From positions 1 to 8,769 of the forward strand of contig JACWMK010000073.1 of NCBI GenBank assembly GCA_015661405.1: a stretch of 8,769 nt of DNA. Reading direction: 5' to 3'. This document shows, piece by piece, positions 1 to 6,393 of this stretch (the first letter of the stretch is position 1; every line of letters begins with the position of its first letter). The notes below the pieces were generated by a model. It was not told the origin of the DNA. It ran no database searches and saw nothing but the letters and a program-made list of their open reading frames with translations. Origin of the DNA: Methanobacterium sp. (GTDB lineage: Archaea; Methanobacteriota; Methanobacteria; Methanobacteriales; Methanobacteriaceae). A program made the translations under genes and the position numbers.

Positions 1-477
1 CCCAAAGAGAGGATACTGGATAGAATTGAGAAAATAAAGGATATGAAAGGAGAAGTATCATTAGATGACCTAGCTAACATGCTATCACCAAATTTAAGCG
101 AATTAATGATGAAAAGTAAAGATTTAATTAAATTAGACATAATTTCAAAAAATACGCTTGATTTTTATATTAAAGAACGAGGAAAAGATAAAGAATTAAA
201 TTTTGAAAAAATATTATACTTATCTATTTTAGATAACTTGTTTGATTCAGGAAAAATCAATTTTGATGAAGGAAAACTAATATTAAATTTTTTAGAGGAG
301 TTTTATCCTAAATATAAAGGCAAAAATTGTGAATTATTATTTTTACGTAAGTTAGGAATTTCTAGCTGCTGTTTAGTATCAAAGTCCAATATGATTAATT
401 TTGAAAATAGTATGAAAATAGTAGAGAATCTAAATCTCACTGATTTAATTGAAGAATTGAAAATTAAACTGGTTTAA
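1..477 (+). CDS. YhbD-like protein (DUF4004, MerR-type family), C-terminal part; 5' end outside window
   Basis: The reading frame is open from base 1. An internal ATG at 43 is not the likely start, because the 14 codons before it (PKERILDRIEKIKD) continue the family similarity: bacterial YhbD proteins, as I remember them, carry a stretch like 'REKILERIDKIK...LSLDELADMFSP' just after an N-terminal MerR-like helix-turn-helix. The visible 158 residues therefore are the region after the DNA-binding domain, which would lie upstream of the window. The visible part is mostly helical and charged, with no membrane segment or signal peptide; a Cys pair (SSCC) lies near residues 121-124 of the visible part. 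The next gene, a bactofilin-like protein, starts 16 bases after the stop, so the two are very likely co-transcribed. In Bacillus, yhbD lies next to the bactofilin genes yhbE and yhbF. I infer a regulator or partner of the filament proteins; the function is not established. Family call fairly sure, function unsure. Confidence 0.7.
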   Translation, partial: PKERILDRIEKIKDMKGEVSLDDLANMLSPNLSELMMKSKDLIKLDIISKNTLDFYIKERGKDKELNFEKILYLSILDNLFDSGKINFDEGKLILNFLEEFYPKYKGKNCELLFLRKLGISSCCLVSKSNMINFENSMKIVENLNLTDLIEELKIKLV

Positions 478-493
478 GTGGAGGATAAATTTC

Positions 494-1177
494 ATGGAAA
501 AAGACATGATAAACTTAGAAATTAAAGGATCCGGCTCATCAACAGGTGGAAAATACAACACCGTGCTGATAAAAGGAAACGGTAAAATAGATGGTAATTT
601 GGACTGTATACATATGGAAATACAAGGACGTTGCGAAGTTAATGGGAATGTGAAAGCAGAATCTGTTAAAGTAAATGGTCATACTTCAATTAAAGGTAGT
701 TTAGATGCAGATAAAATCGAAATTCATGGTGAATCAGATGTTGATGGAGATTTATCGGTAGATAAATCCATTATACATGGAATGATCAGTGTTCATGGAA
801 ATTTTAATGCAGAATGTTTCAATATGGAAGGTGCATTTACAATTAGAGGACTATTAAATGCTGGTGAATTGGAACTGAAGTTGCATGGACCCTCTGAAGC
901 CCGAGAAATTGGTGGTGAAGAAATTATGATTAGAAGAAATGGTAAAGTTAAGTTTACTCGTCTAAGAAAGATGATTATTCCTCTAGGATTCAATACGGGA
1001 TTAACTACTGATGTAATAGAAGGCGATGAAATCTACCTTGAATATACTAAGGCCAAAATTGTAAGGGGAAATAATATAGAATTGGGTCCTGGATGCAACA
1101 TTAAATTAATAGAGTATAAAAATGACTTTAAACAGCATGAAGATTCAGAAGTAGGGACCTATAAGAAATTAAAATGA
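494..1177 (+). CDS. Bactofilin-like polymer-forming protein (YhbE/YhbF type), copy 1
   Basis: The 227-residue protein has a short N-terminal tail with KGSGSSTGGKY (11-21), then six consecutive repeats of exactly 17 residues (26-42, 43-59, 60-76, 77-93, 94-110, 111-127). Each repeat has the pattern hydrophobic-x-G-(5 residues)-G-polar-hydrophobic, the signature of a right-handed beta-helix as in bactofilins. A C-terminal domain follows (about 130-210) with AREIGG, DVIEGDEIYLEYTKA and VRGNN(I)ELGPGC, a block typical of Firmicutes YhbE/YhbF rather than short bactofilins. There is no signal peptide or membrane span, so it is expected to be cytoplasmic and self-assembling, perhaps membrane-associated. 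In B. subtilis such proteins (BacE/BacF) are linked to flagellar assembly; the role in an archaeon is unknown. The ATG at 494 is supported by GGAGGA at 480-485, eight bases upstream. It lies 16 bases after the YhbD-like gene and is paralogous to the product of 2021-2686. Confidence 0.8.
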   Translation: MEKDMINLEIKGSGSSTGGKYNTVLIKGNGKIDGNLDCIHMEIQGRCEVNGNVKAESVKVNGHTSIKGSLDADKIEIHGESDVDGDLSVDKSIIHGMISVHGNFNAECFNMEGAFTIRGLLNAGELELKLHGPSEAREIGGEEIMIRRNGKVKFTRLRKMIIPLGFNTGLTTDVIEGDEIYLEYTKAKIVRGNNIELGPGCNIKLIEYKNDFKQHEDSEVGTYKKLK

Positions 1178-1231
1178 AATTAAATTAGAATGGATTATTT
1201 TTGATACATTTTAATCTACGGAGTGATATAA

Positions 1232-1909
1232 ATGACAGGAAATATTGTTGATTCAAAATCTAAAAAAAGTTATAAAGGTATGGCTATGGAAGGTTTTATT
1301 GCCAGATGGTATGCTAAAAATACTAAAGGTAACAGGGAACAATACAAAAATTGGGCAAAAATAGTGGCTGAAAATGTTAATGTTGATGCTCGTATACTTG
1401 AAGTTGCTCCTGGCCCAGGATATTTATCAATTGAACTGGCTAAACAGGGTAATTATAATGTTACTGGATTAGACATCAGTAAAACCTTTGTAGATATTGC
1501 AAAAACCAATGCATTGGAGGCTAGGGTAAAAATTGATTTTAAAGAAGGTGACGCCTCGAATATGCCATTTGGTAATGAATCTTTCGATTTTATTGTATGT
1601 ACGGCTGCTTTCAAGAATTTTACAAAACCGATTAAGGCCTTAAATGAAATGTATAGAGTTTTAAAACCTAATGGAAAGGCTTTAATTATAGATTTAAGGC
1701 GTGATGCCTCTAGAGGAGCAATAAATAAAGAAGTAAAAAATATGGGATTGAATTGGATAAATAGAGTCTTTACTAAATTATCTTTGGCTTTTTTACGTAA
1801 AAATGCTTATACCAAAGAAGAGTTTCAAGAGATGGTGTCTCATACTAACTTCAGAAAATGTGAAATCCCACTGGATCCGCTGGGATTTGAAATATGGCTT
1901 GATAAATGA
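1232..1909 (+). CDS. Class I SAM-dependent methyltransferase
   Basis: This 225-residue protein has the Rossmann-type methyltransferase fold. Motif I is EVAPGPGY (57-64), the SAM glycine loop in the variant form with Ala-Pro. An acidic residue closing strand 2 is D81 in GLDIS (79-83). GDASNMPF (107-114) contacts the adenine, and FDFIVCTAAFKNF plus YRVLKPNGKALIIDLRR form strands 4 and 5 (Methyltransf_11-like). An N-terminal helical cap contains KSYKGMAMEGFIARWYAKN (12-30), a segment I associate with a small family of clostridial-type methyltransferases. Substrate unknown; the C-terminal part is short, with no extra domain. The start is set by GGAGTGAT at 1220-1227, four bases before the ATG. 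It lies 54 bases after one bactofilin-like gene and 111 before the other, all on the same strand, so it is probably part of the same unit. It could modify a protein or small molecule linked to the filament proteins, but that is only inference from position. Confidence 0.9.
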   Translation: MTGNIVDSKSKKSYKGMAMEGFIARWYAKNTKGNREQYKNWAKIVAENVNVDARILEVAPGPGYLSIELAKQGNYNVTGLDISKTFVDIAKTNALEARVKIDFKEGDASNMPFGNESFDFIVCTAAFKNFTKPIKALNEMYRVLKPNGKALIIDLRRDASRGAINKEVKNMGLNWINRVFTKLSLAFLRKNAYTKEEFQEMVSHTNFRKCEIPLDPLGFEIWLDK

Positions 1910-2020
1910 GATTTAATCAGATTTTCATATTAAAAAAATTAAATGGATTTTATTCGATGATAAAATAATTAAGAATTCGGATAATTAAAATAGAATTTAA
2001 ATTTTAAGGAGTAATTCTAA

Positions 2021-2686
2021 ATGGATTTGAAAATTTATGGACAAGGAAGTTCAGCTGGTGGCAAATATAACAAAGTTAGTATAATGGGTGAAGGAAAAAT
2101 AGGGGGCGATGTTGATTGCCTTAATATTAAAATCTATGGAGAAGGGGAAATACTTGGCAATTTAAAGGTAAATGATGGTATTGACGTAAAGGGTCATGCG
2201 AATATTAAAGGTGATTTAGAAGGAGAAAAACTTAAAATACAAGGTGATGTTCAAGTTTATGGAGCATCTGTTGAAAAAGCTGAAATTATGGGAAATATCA
2301 CTACGAAAAATGATTTTAATGCTGAAAAATTTAAATTGGAAGGTGGTTTTAACATAGGTAGTCTTCTAAATGCGGATGAGATAGAAATAAGCTTATATTG
2401 GCCATGTAAGGCACGTGAAATTGGTGGTTCGAAAATTAAAGTGAAAAAAGATAGTAAATTAAGCTTTTTAGGTCTTAAAAATATGATTAAGCCTAATGAA
2501 TGCTCTAAAGAACTTATTGCCGACATTATTGAAGGAGATAACTTGTACCTCGAATATACGAAAGCTAGAGTGGTTAGGGGAAATAATATAGAATTGGGGC
2601 CAGGATGTGAAATTGAATTAGTAGAATATAAAAATGATTTCAAGCAGGATGAAAAAACGAAAGTAACCACCTATAAAGAGATATAA
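2021..2686 (+). CDS. Bactofilin-like polymer-forming protein (YhbE/YhbF type), copy 2
   Basis: This 221-residue protein is a paralogue of the product of 494-1177. It shares the N-terminal GSSAGGKYN block (9-17), six beta-helix repeats, AREIGG (131-136) and a nearly identical C-terminal block (DIIEGDNLYLEYTKA, VVRGNNIELGPGCEIELVEYK). The repeats run 21-37, 38-55, 56-72, 73-88, 89-105 and 106-122, so two depart from 17 residues (one 18, one 16) while the total of 102 residues equals that of the first copy. No signal peptide or membrane segment is seen. AAGGAG at 2006-2011 lies nine bases before the ATG. The 111-base gap upstream is AT-rich and could hold a weak promoter, but no clear TATA box stands out, so read-through from the methyltransferase gene is as likely. 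The two copies may co-polymerise, as paired bactofilins are thought to do in bacteria; this is inference. Expected to be cytoplasmic. Confidence 0.8.
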   Translation: MDLKIYGQGSSAGGKYNKVSIMGEGKIGGDVDCLNIKIYGEGEILGNLKVNDGIDVKGHANIKGDLEGEKLKIQGDVQVYGASVEKAEIMGNITTKNDFNAEKFKLEGGFNIGSLLNADEIEISLYWPCKAREIGGSKIKVKKDSKLSFLGLKNMIKPNECSKELIADIIEGDNLYLEYTKARVVRGNNIELGPGCEIELVEYKNDFKQDEKTKVTTYKEI

Positions 2687-2698
2687 TTACATTTAATC

Positions 2699-2706
2699 AA
2701 AAAAAA
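2699..2706 (-). terminator. T-tract terminator for the dadD-HAD unit
   Basis: On the minus strand a run of eight T lies about 26-33 bases past the stop of the HAD phosphatase gene, preceded by a small AATT-ACC-AATT hairpin that overlaps the tract. Archaeal RNA polymerase terminates on such T-runs with little need for a hairpin. The site lies in the 45-base gap between two convergent genes; no comparable T-run is present there on the plus strand for the bactofilin-like gene. Assigned by pattern only. Confidence 0.5.
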
Positions 2707-2731
2707 TTGGTAATTATGAATAAAAACTAAT

Positions 2732-3430
2732 TTACTGTTTAATGTATATAGAAAGAATTTTCAGTACTTCATCAATGTTTTTTAAATCATCTAGGACATA
2801 ATCTGCTCCACAATTTTCTAATTCTTCTTTAGAATATCTTCCAGTTGCTACACCTATAGTCTGTAGATTGGAATCTTTTGCTGCTTTAACATCACGTGGA
2901 GTGTCTCCAATAACAAAAATGTGCTTGCCTTTATATCCAAACTGATTTTTAGCTTGTTTAAGAGCTTTTTTTACTAGAAAAGATCTGTTCGAATGATCGC
3001 TTCCAAAACCTCCAAATGAGAAGTAACCATCTAAATCCACCTTCCCCAGTTTAGCATAAGCTATAGATTCTAAATTTCCTGTTACCAATCCTAAAAGAAC
3101 TTCTCTTCTTTGTAATTCTTTTAAAAGATCATTAACTCCTTCCAATGATCTTACATTCTCATAATGTACATTTTTCAGATAATAATCTGCCATAAAATCC
3201 AAACAGACTTGGAAGTTTTGCTTAATTTCATCATCATTTAAGCCCCCCAATGCCAATACTTCCCCCAAGATCTGCGGATCAGTTTTACCTGCATAATTTA
3301 TACCACTTATATCGTCTTCCATACCATAAAATTTCTTCACTGCCTCTACAAATGCCTGGTAATGACAACGTGCCCCCAGAACTAGTGTACCATCTATATC
3401 GAATAATATTAGAATTCTATTATTAACCAT
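2732..3430 (-). CDS. HAD-superfamily phosphatase, phosphoglycolate-phosphatase-like
   Basis: The 232-residue protein shows all four HAD motifs: FDIDGTLV (10-17, nucleophile D11 and acid D13), LVTGN (115-119, motif II Thr), a Lys in SFLVKKAL (K154 or K155, motif III), and IGDTPRDV (174-181, D176 and D180, Mg binding). The insert between motifs I and II (about 20-95) is a helical cap of type C1, as in phosphoglycolate phosphatase and beta-phosphoglucomutase; GKTDPQIL (48-55) is a typical cap-hinge element. It should dephosphorylate a small sugar phosphate or similar metabolite in the cytoplasm; the substrate cannot be read from sequence. The gene starts 23 bases after the stop of dadD on the same strand, and GGGTGA (minus strand, 3445-3440) lies nine bases before its ATG, within that gap, so the two are surely co-transcribed. 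This suggests, without proving, a role in salvage of the sugar part of deoxyadenosine-type nucleosides. Family certain, substrate open. Confidence 0.9.
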   Translation of the reverse strand: MVNNRILILFDIDGTLVLGARCHYQAFVEAVKKFYGMEDDISGINYAGKTDPQILGEVLALGGLNDDEIKQNFQVCLDFMADYYLKNVHYENVRSLEGVNDLLKELQRREVLLGLVTGNLESIAYAKLGKVDLDGYFSFGGFGSDHSNRSFLVKKALKQAKNQFGYKGKHIFVIGDTPRDVKAAKDSNLQTIGVATGRYSKEELENCGADYVLDDLKNIDEVLKILSIYIKQ

Positions 3431-3453
3431 TATTTTTATTCACCCGTTTTAAA

Positions 3454-4740
3454 TTAAGTTAGCAGATCTTTAGTTTCTTCTTCTGCTTGCTTCATCACTT
3501 GTTGTTCATTCAAAGTCACAAGTTGTCTATGCTGCATTAATATTTGGCCATTACAAATCACGGTATCTACATCACTACCTTGAGCTGAATAAACTAGATG
3601 AGATAATGGATGACGATAAGGAGTTAAATGGGTTTTATTAAAATTTAATAGAGTTAAATCTGCCTTTTTACCTACCTCTATGGTCCCTAATTCTTTATCC
3701 ATTCCTAACGCCTTTGCTCCTTTAATTGTTGCCATTTCAAATACTTGTTGAGCTGAAAGTAGAGTTGAATCAAGATTATGAATCTTCTGTAATAATGCAG
3801 CAGTTTTCATCTCCTCTAACAAATCCAGATTATTATTAGAAGCTGCTCCATCGGTTCCCAATGACACATTTATTCCTTTATTAATCATTTTAGATACTGG
3901 AGACACTCCAGATGCAAGTTTCATATTACTAATTGGATTGTGAGATATTTTAACGTGATTATATTTAATTATATCCATTTCAGAATCTGAAAGCCACACC
4001 CCATGAGCTGCCAGTACGTCATCTCCTAAAAATTTTATTTCATTAAGATATTCAAATGGCCTTGCGTTATAAGAATCTATAATCTGCTCCACCTCAAACT
4101 CAGTTTCACTAATATGAATATGAATTCTAACACCTAATTCATCAGCCTTTCTCCTAACCCACCTTAACAATTCCGTGGAACAAGTGTAAGGAGCATGTGG
4201 ACCCAAAGCAACTTTTATCCTACCATCTGCGGTGTTATGACATTTTTTAATAATCCGAATACTTTCTTTGAACTCTTTTTTCCGTTTTTCCTCATCTCCC
4301 AAATCTATCATCCCATGGGATAGCATTCCCCTCATTCCAGATTCATCAACTGCTTTAGCCACATCATCAACAAAAAAATACATGTCATTTAATGTGGTGG
4401 TTCCTGATTTTATCATTTCAGCACATGCCAGGAGCGCACCAGCATAACAATGTTCACCACTCAGATTAGCCTCAGCTGGCCAGATATAATTATTTAACCA
4501 TGTATTTAGGGGCTTATCATCAGCTAATCCCCTCATTAAAGTCATTGAAAGGTGAGTATGGGTATTTATCAACCCAGGGATTAAAACTTTTCCTTCACCA
4601 TTTATAACTTCATCAGCATCATTAGAACTCAGATCATCATTTATTTTAGTTATTAAATCGTTTTCTATAAGGATAGAGCTTTTATTTATTTCAGAACCGA
4701 TTATTACAGCGTTTTTTATTAAAATACTTTGGTATTCCAT
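3454..4740 (-). CDS. dadD: 5'-deoxyadenosine deaminase (amidohydrolase family; MTA/SAH deaminase type)
   Basis: The 428-residue amidohydrolase has the metal site of the deaminase subgroup: HTH (H61, H63) after GLINT, H209 with E212 in HIHISETE, AHG (H246), SHNP (H267) and GTDGAAS (D297). PHAPYTCS (181-188) and the N- and C-terminal strands forming the small beta-sandwich are also present. Length and motifs fit the MtaD/SahD/DadD family; in methanogens the characterised member is Methanocaldococcus MJ1541 (DadD), which deaminates 5'-deoxyadenosine, S-adenosylhomocysteine, methylthioadenosine and adenosine. It would recycle by-products of radical-SAM and methyltransferase reactions, feeding S-inosylhomocysteine hydrolase for SAH. 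The start is supported by AGGTG (minus strand, 4750-4746), five bases before the ATG. It is the first gene of a two-gene unit with the HAD phosphatase and diverges from hisG across 322 bases. An annotation as guanine deaminase or chlorohydrolase (TRZ/ATZ) would be a less specific name for the same family. Confidence 0.9.
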   Translation of the reverse strand: MEYQSILIKNAVIIGSEINKSSILIENDLITKINDDLSSNDADEVINGEGKVLIPGLINTHTHLSMTLMRGLADDKPLNTWLNNYIWPAEANLSGEHCYAGALLACAEMIKSGTTTLNDMYFFVDDVAKAVDESGMRGMLSHGMIDLGDEEKRKKEFKESIRIIKKCHNTADGRIKVALGPHAPYTCSTELLRWVRRKADELGVRIHIHISETEFEVEQIIDSYNARPFEYLNEIKFLGDDVLAAHGVWLSDSEMDIIKYNHVKISHNPISNMKLASGVSPVSKMINKGINVSLGTDGAASNNNLDLLEEMKTAALLQKIHNLDSTLLSAQQVFEMATIKGAKALGMDKELGTIEVGKKADLTLLNFNKTHLTPYRHPLSHLVYSAQGSDVDTVICNGQILMQHRQLVTLNEQQVMKQAEEETKDLLT

Positions 4741-5062
4741 GATAACACCTAGAAATATAAAAAAATGTTCTCATTTTTTTAGAATTATTTTATTTACATT
4801 TATTTGATCAATAATTAATTATTTAACCTATCTAAAAATTATTTTTTGAAAAATAATAATGATATTAATAATAAAAAATTAGATATAATTTTATTTAATA
4901 TTAATACAATTCAAGTGTATGGATAATGAAGAAATCAGTACATAAATAGTTGGATATGGAATTAAAAAAAATTAATTAATATTATAATATAACATTTTTT
5001 TTAATAATTTCTTAATGAATTTAAATTTAATAATTTTTTATAGTTAAGGAGGATAATTTACT
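4741..5062. other. Divergent intergenic region, dadD / hisG (322 bases, no gene)
   Basis: Very AT-rich, with stop codons dense in all frames and no coding sequence seen. It must carry the promoters for both flanking genes. Toward hisG there is a TATA-like box (listed separately); TACATAAATAG at 4940-4950 is a second weaker candidate. On the dadD side several T/A tracts could serve and I cannot choose between them; the TATATTT near 4760 seems too close to the ATG. An imperfect palindrome of 44 bases (4863-4906) has TATTAATA at both ends; in sequence this AT-rich it may be chance. Confidence 0.8.
4982..4992 (+). promoter_or_regulatory. Candidate TATA box of hisG
   Basis: TTATAATATAA here is the same 11-mer as the box in front of the winged-helix gene at 6036-6046. 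With the usual archaeal spacing, transcription would start near 5012-5016, giving a leader of about 50 bases that contains the Shine-Dalgarno at 5046-5054. Surrounding AT-richness makes false matches easy, so confidence is moderate. Confidence 0.5.
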
Positions 5063-5920
5063 ATGAGTATAAGAATTGCTCTACCATCAAAGGGGAGGAT
5101 AAGTGATCCCGCGGTTAAACTTTTAGAAAAATCAGGTATCGGTTTGAAAGATAATATTAATCGAAAACTTTTTTCAGAAACTTTTGATGAAGATATAAGT
5201 GTTATGTTTACCCGAGCCGCGGATATTCCAGAGTTTGTGGCTGATGGTGCGGCAGATCTGGGAATGACTGGATTAGATTTAATAGAAGAGAAAGAAGTTA
5301 ATGTTGAGATTTTAGAGGATCTAAATTTTGGAACCGCCAAGTTAGTGTTAGCGGCGCCTGAAGATTCTCATATTAATAATTTATCAGATATAAAGTATGG
5401 TTCGACGGTGGCAACTGAGTTTCCGAATTTAACCGAAAGATATTTGAAAACTAAAGGCATATTAGTTAAAATAGTTGAGTTAAGCGGTTCCACTGAGATT
5501 GCCCCTTTCATTGGAGTGGCAGATATCATAGCAGATCTTACAAGCACTGGAACTACTCTGAAAATGAATCATTTAAAGATTATCGATATTATTTTAGAGA
5601 GTTCAATAAAGCTTATTGCTAATAAAAAGAGTTTTAAAGAGAATAATGAGAAAATAGAAGCTATAAGAACTGGAATTAAAGGTGTTTTGGATGCTGAAGG
5701 AAAAAAACTTGTAATGATGAATGTGTCTGAAAATTTTTTGGATGATGTTAAGCTGGCTATGCCCGGACTTACAGGGCCCACCGTTTCTAATGTATTATCT
5801 GATGGTATGATGGCTGTTCATGCAGTGGTTGATGAAAGGGATGTATTTAAATTAGTAAATAAGCTTAAAAATATAGGTGCAAGGGATATTTTAGTTGTTC
5901 CTATCGAAAGGATAATATAA
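5063..5920 (+). CDS. hisG: ATP phosphoribosyltransferase (long form, HisG)
   Basis: HisG joins ATP and PRPP to give phosphoribosyl-ATP, the first and committed step of histidine synthesis, in the cytoplasm. The 285 residues match the long form: N-terminal ALPSKGR (7-12 region), the periplasmic-binding-like catalytic fold with DGAADLGMTGLDL (61-73), and the PRPP loop ADIIADLTSTGTTL (153-166). The C-terminal ACT-like regulatory domain (about 212-285) includes PGLTGPTVSNV. Having that domain, it should be feedback-inhibited by histidine and not need HisZ. A strong Shine-Dalgarno, AAGGAGGAT at 5046-5054, lies eight bases before the ATG and fixes the start. The gene stands alone: no other his gene is in the window, as is common in methanogens where his genes are scattered. 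A hairpin with T-tract follows immediately. All motifs are intact; identification is very secure. Confidence 0.97.
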   Translation: MSIRIALPSKGRISDPAVKLLEKSGIGLKDNINRKLFSETFDEDISVMFTRAADIPEFVADGAADLGMTGLDLIEEKEVNVEILEDLNFGTAKLVLAAPEDSHINNLSDIKYGSTVATEFPNLTERYLKTKGILVKIVELSGSTEIAPFIGVADIIADLTSTGTTLKMNHLKIIDIILESSIKLIANKKSFKENNEKIEAIRTGIKGVLDAEGKKLVMMNVSENFLDDVKLAMPGLTGPTVSNVLSDGMMAVHAVVDERDVFKLVNKLKNIGARDILVVPIERII

Positions 5921-5987
5921 AAAAAGTTTCACAAAAACTAAGCTTTAGCATAAATAATTAATGAGTTCTGTGAAAAATCTTTTTTTT
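5921..5987 (+). terminator. Hairpin plus T-tract terminator of hisG
   Basis: Directly after the hisG stop, AAAAAGTTTCACA (5921-5933) can pair with TGTGAAA (5969-5975) and, past a three-base bulge, CTTTTT (5979-5984). AACT/AGTT (5936-5939 with 5964-5967) extends the stem inward. A run of eight T follows at 5980-5987. Archaea do not strictly need the stem, but the combination right behind a gene is a good terminator candidate. Confidence 0.6.
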
Positions 5988-6035
5988 ATAATTAAAATAT
6001 TAATACGAATTATTTTTTAATTAAAATGAATTCAC

Positions 6036-6048
6036 TTATAATATAAAT
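6036..6048 (+). promoter_or_regulatory. TATA box of a probable leaderless transcript
   Basis: TTATAATATAAAT is centred about 26 bases before the ATG at 6068, the distance archaeal TATA boxes normally keep from the transcription start. No Shine-Dalgarno precedes that ATG (upstream is GATTATAGCCTT), so the transcript probably begins at or within a few bases of the start codon. The first 11 bases equal the candidate box before hisG. Confidence 0.6.
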
Positions 6049-6067
6049 TATTCGAGATTATAGCCTT

Positions 6068-6358
6068 ATGATGCCCATGGAAAAACTTCTCTGGTGGCTT
6101 ATAGCTGGCAAAAGAGGAGGTATAAATCGAGCGAAAATAATTAAAAAGCTCAACGATAGGCCTTATAATGCTCATCAGCTTGCCAAGGAACTTGACTTAG
6201 ATTATAAGACTATAAGACATCACATTAAAGTTTTAGAGGAAAATAACATTATTAAGCCTGCTGGCGATGCATATAGTAAATTATATTTTTTAACAGGGAA
6301 AGTTGAAGAAAATTATGATGTATTCCAAGAGATCTGGGATAAGGTTGTAGATAAATGA
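6068..6358 (+). CDS. Winged helix-turn-helix transcriptional regulator (ArsR-like, archaeal)
   Basis: This 96-residue protein is little more than one winged-helix domain. LLWWLIAGKRGG (7-18) begins the first helix. RPYNAHQLAKEL (31-42) is helix 2, LDYKTIRHHIKVLEENN (44-60) the recognition helix, and IIKPAGDAYSKLYFLT (61-76) the wing; a short acidic helical tail follows. The pattern GGxNRxxII...RPYNAxQLAxxLxLDYKTxRHHxxVLEEN is one I recognise from a widespread archaeal family often next to small membrane proteins. It would act as a cytoplasmic DNA-binding homodimer; no metal-binding cysteines are present, so it is not a classical metal sensor. Start choice is among ATGs at 6068, 6071 and 6077: the TATA box spacing favours 6068 as a leaderless start, while the family similarity begins near the third Met. 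The next gene starts 35 bases after its stop, on the same strand, and the pair is probably one unit. Confidence 0.9.
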   Translation: MMPMEKLLWWLIAGKRGGINRAKIIKKLNDRPYNAHQLAKELDLDYKTIRHHIKVLEENNIIKPAGDAYSKLYFLTGKVEENYDVFQEIWDKVVDK

Positions 6359-6393
6359 CGATAAAAAACTTGGAAACTATAGAGGTAAAATAA

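Noticed and set aside
43..477. Reading the first gene as a complete 144-residue protein starting at the ATG at 43.
   Set aside because: The frame is open to base 1 and the residues before this ATG continue the YhbD-like similarity; there is no suitable ribosome site directly upstream.
1910..2020. A separate promoter for the second bactofilin-like gene.
   Set aside because: The gap is AT-rich with only vague TATA-like strings (for example near 1960-1970), and no signal clearly stands out from the background.
2257..2670. A 137-codon frame on the minus strand within the second bactofilin-like gene.
   Set aside because: It lies wholly antisense to a gene with clear repeat structure and a paralogue, its peptide shows no recognisable motif, and it has no promoter or ribosome site of note.
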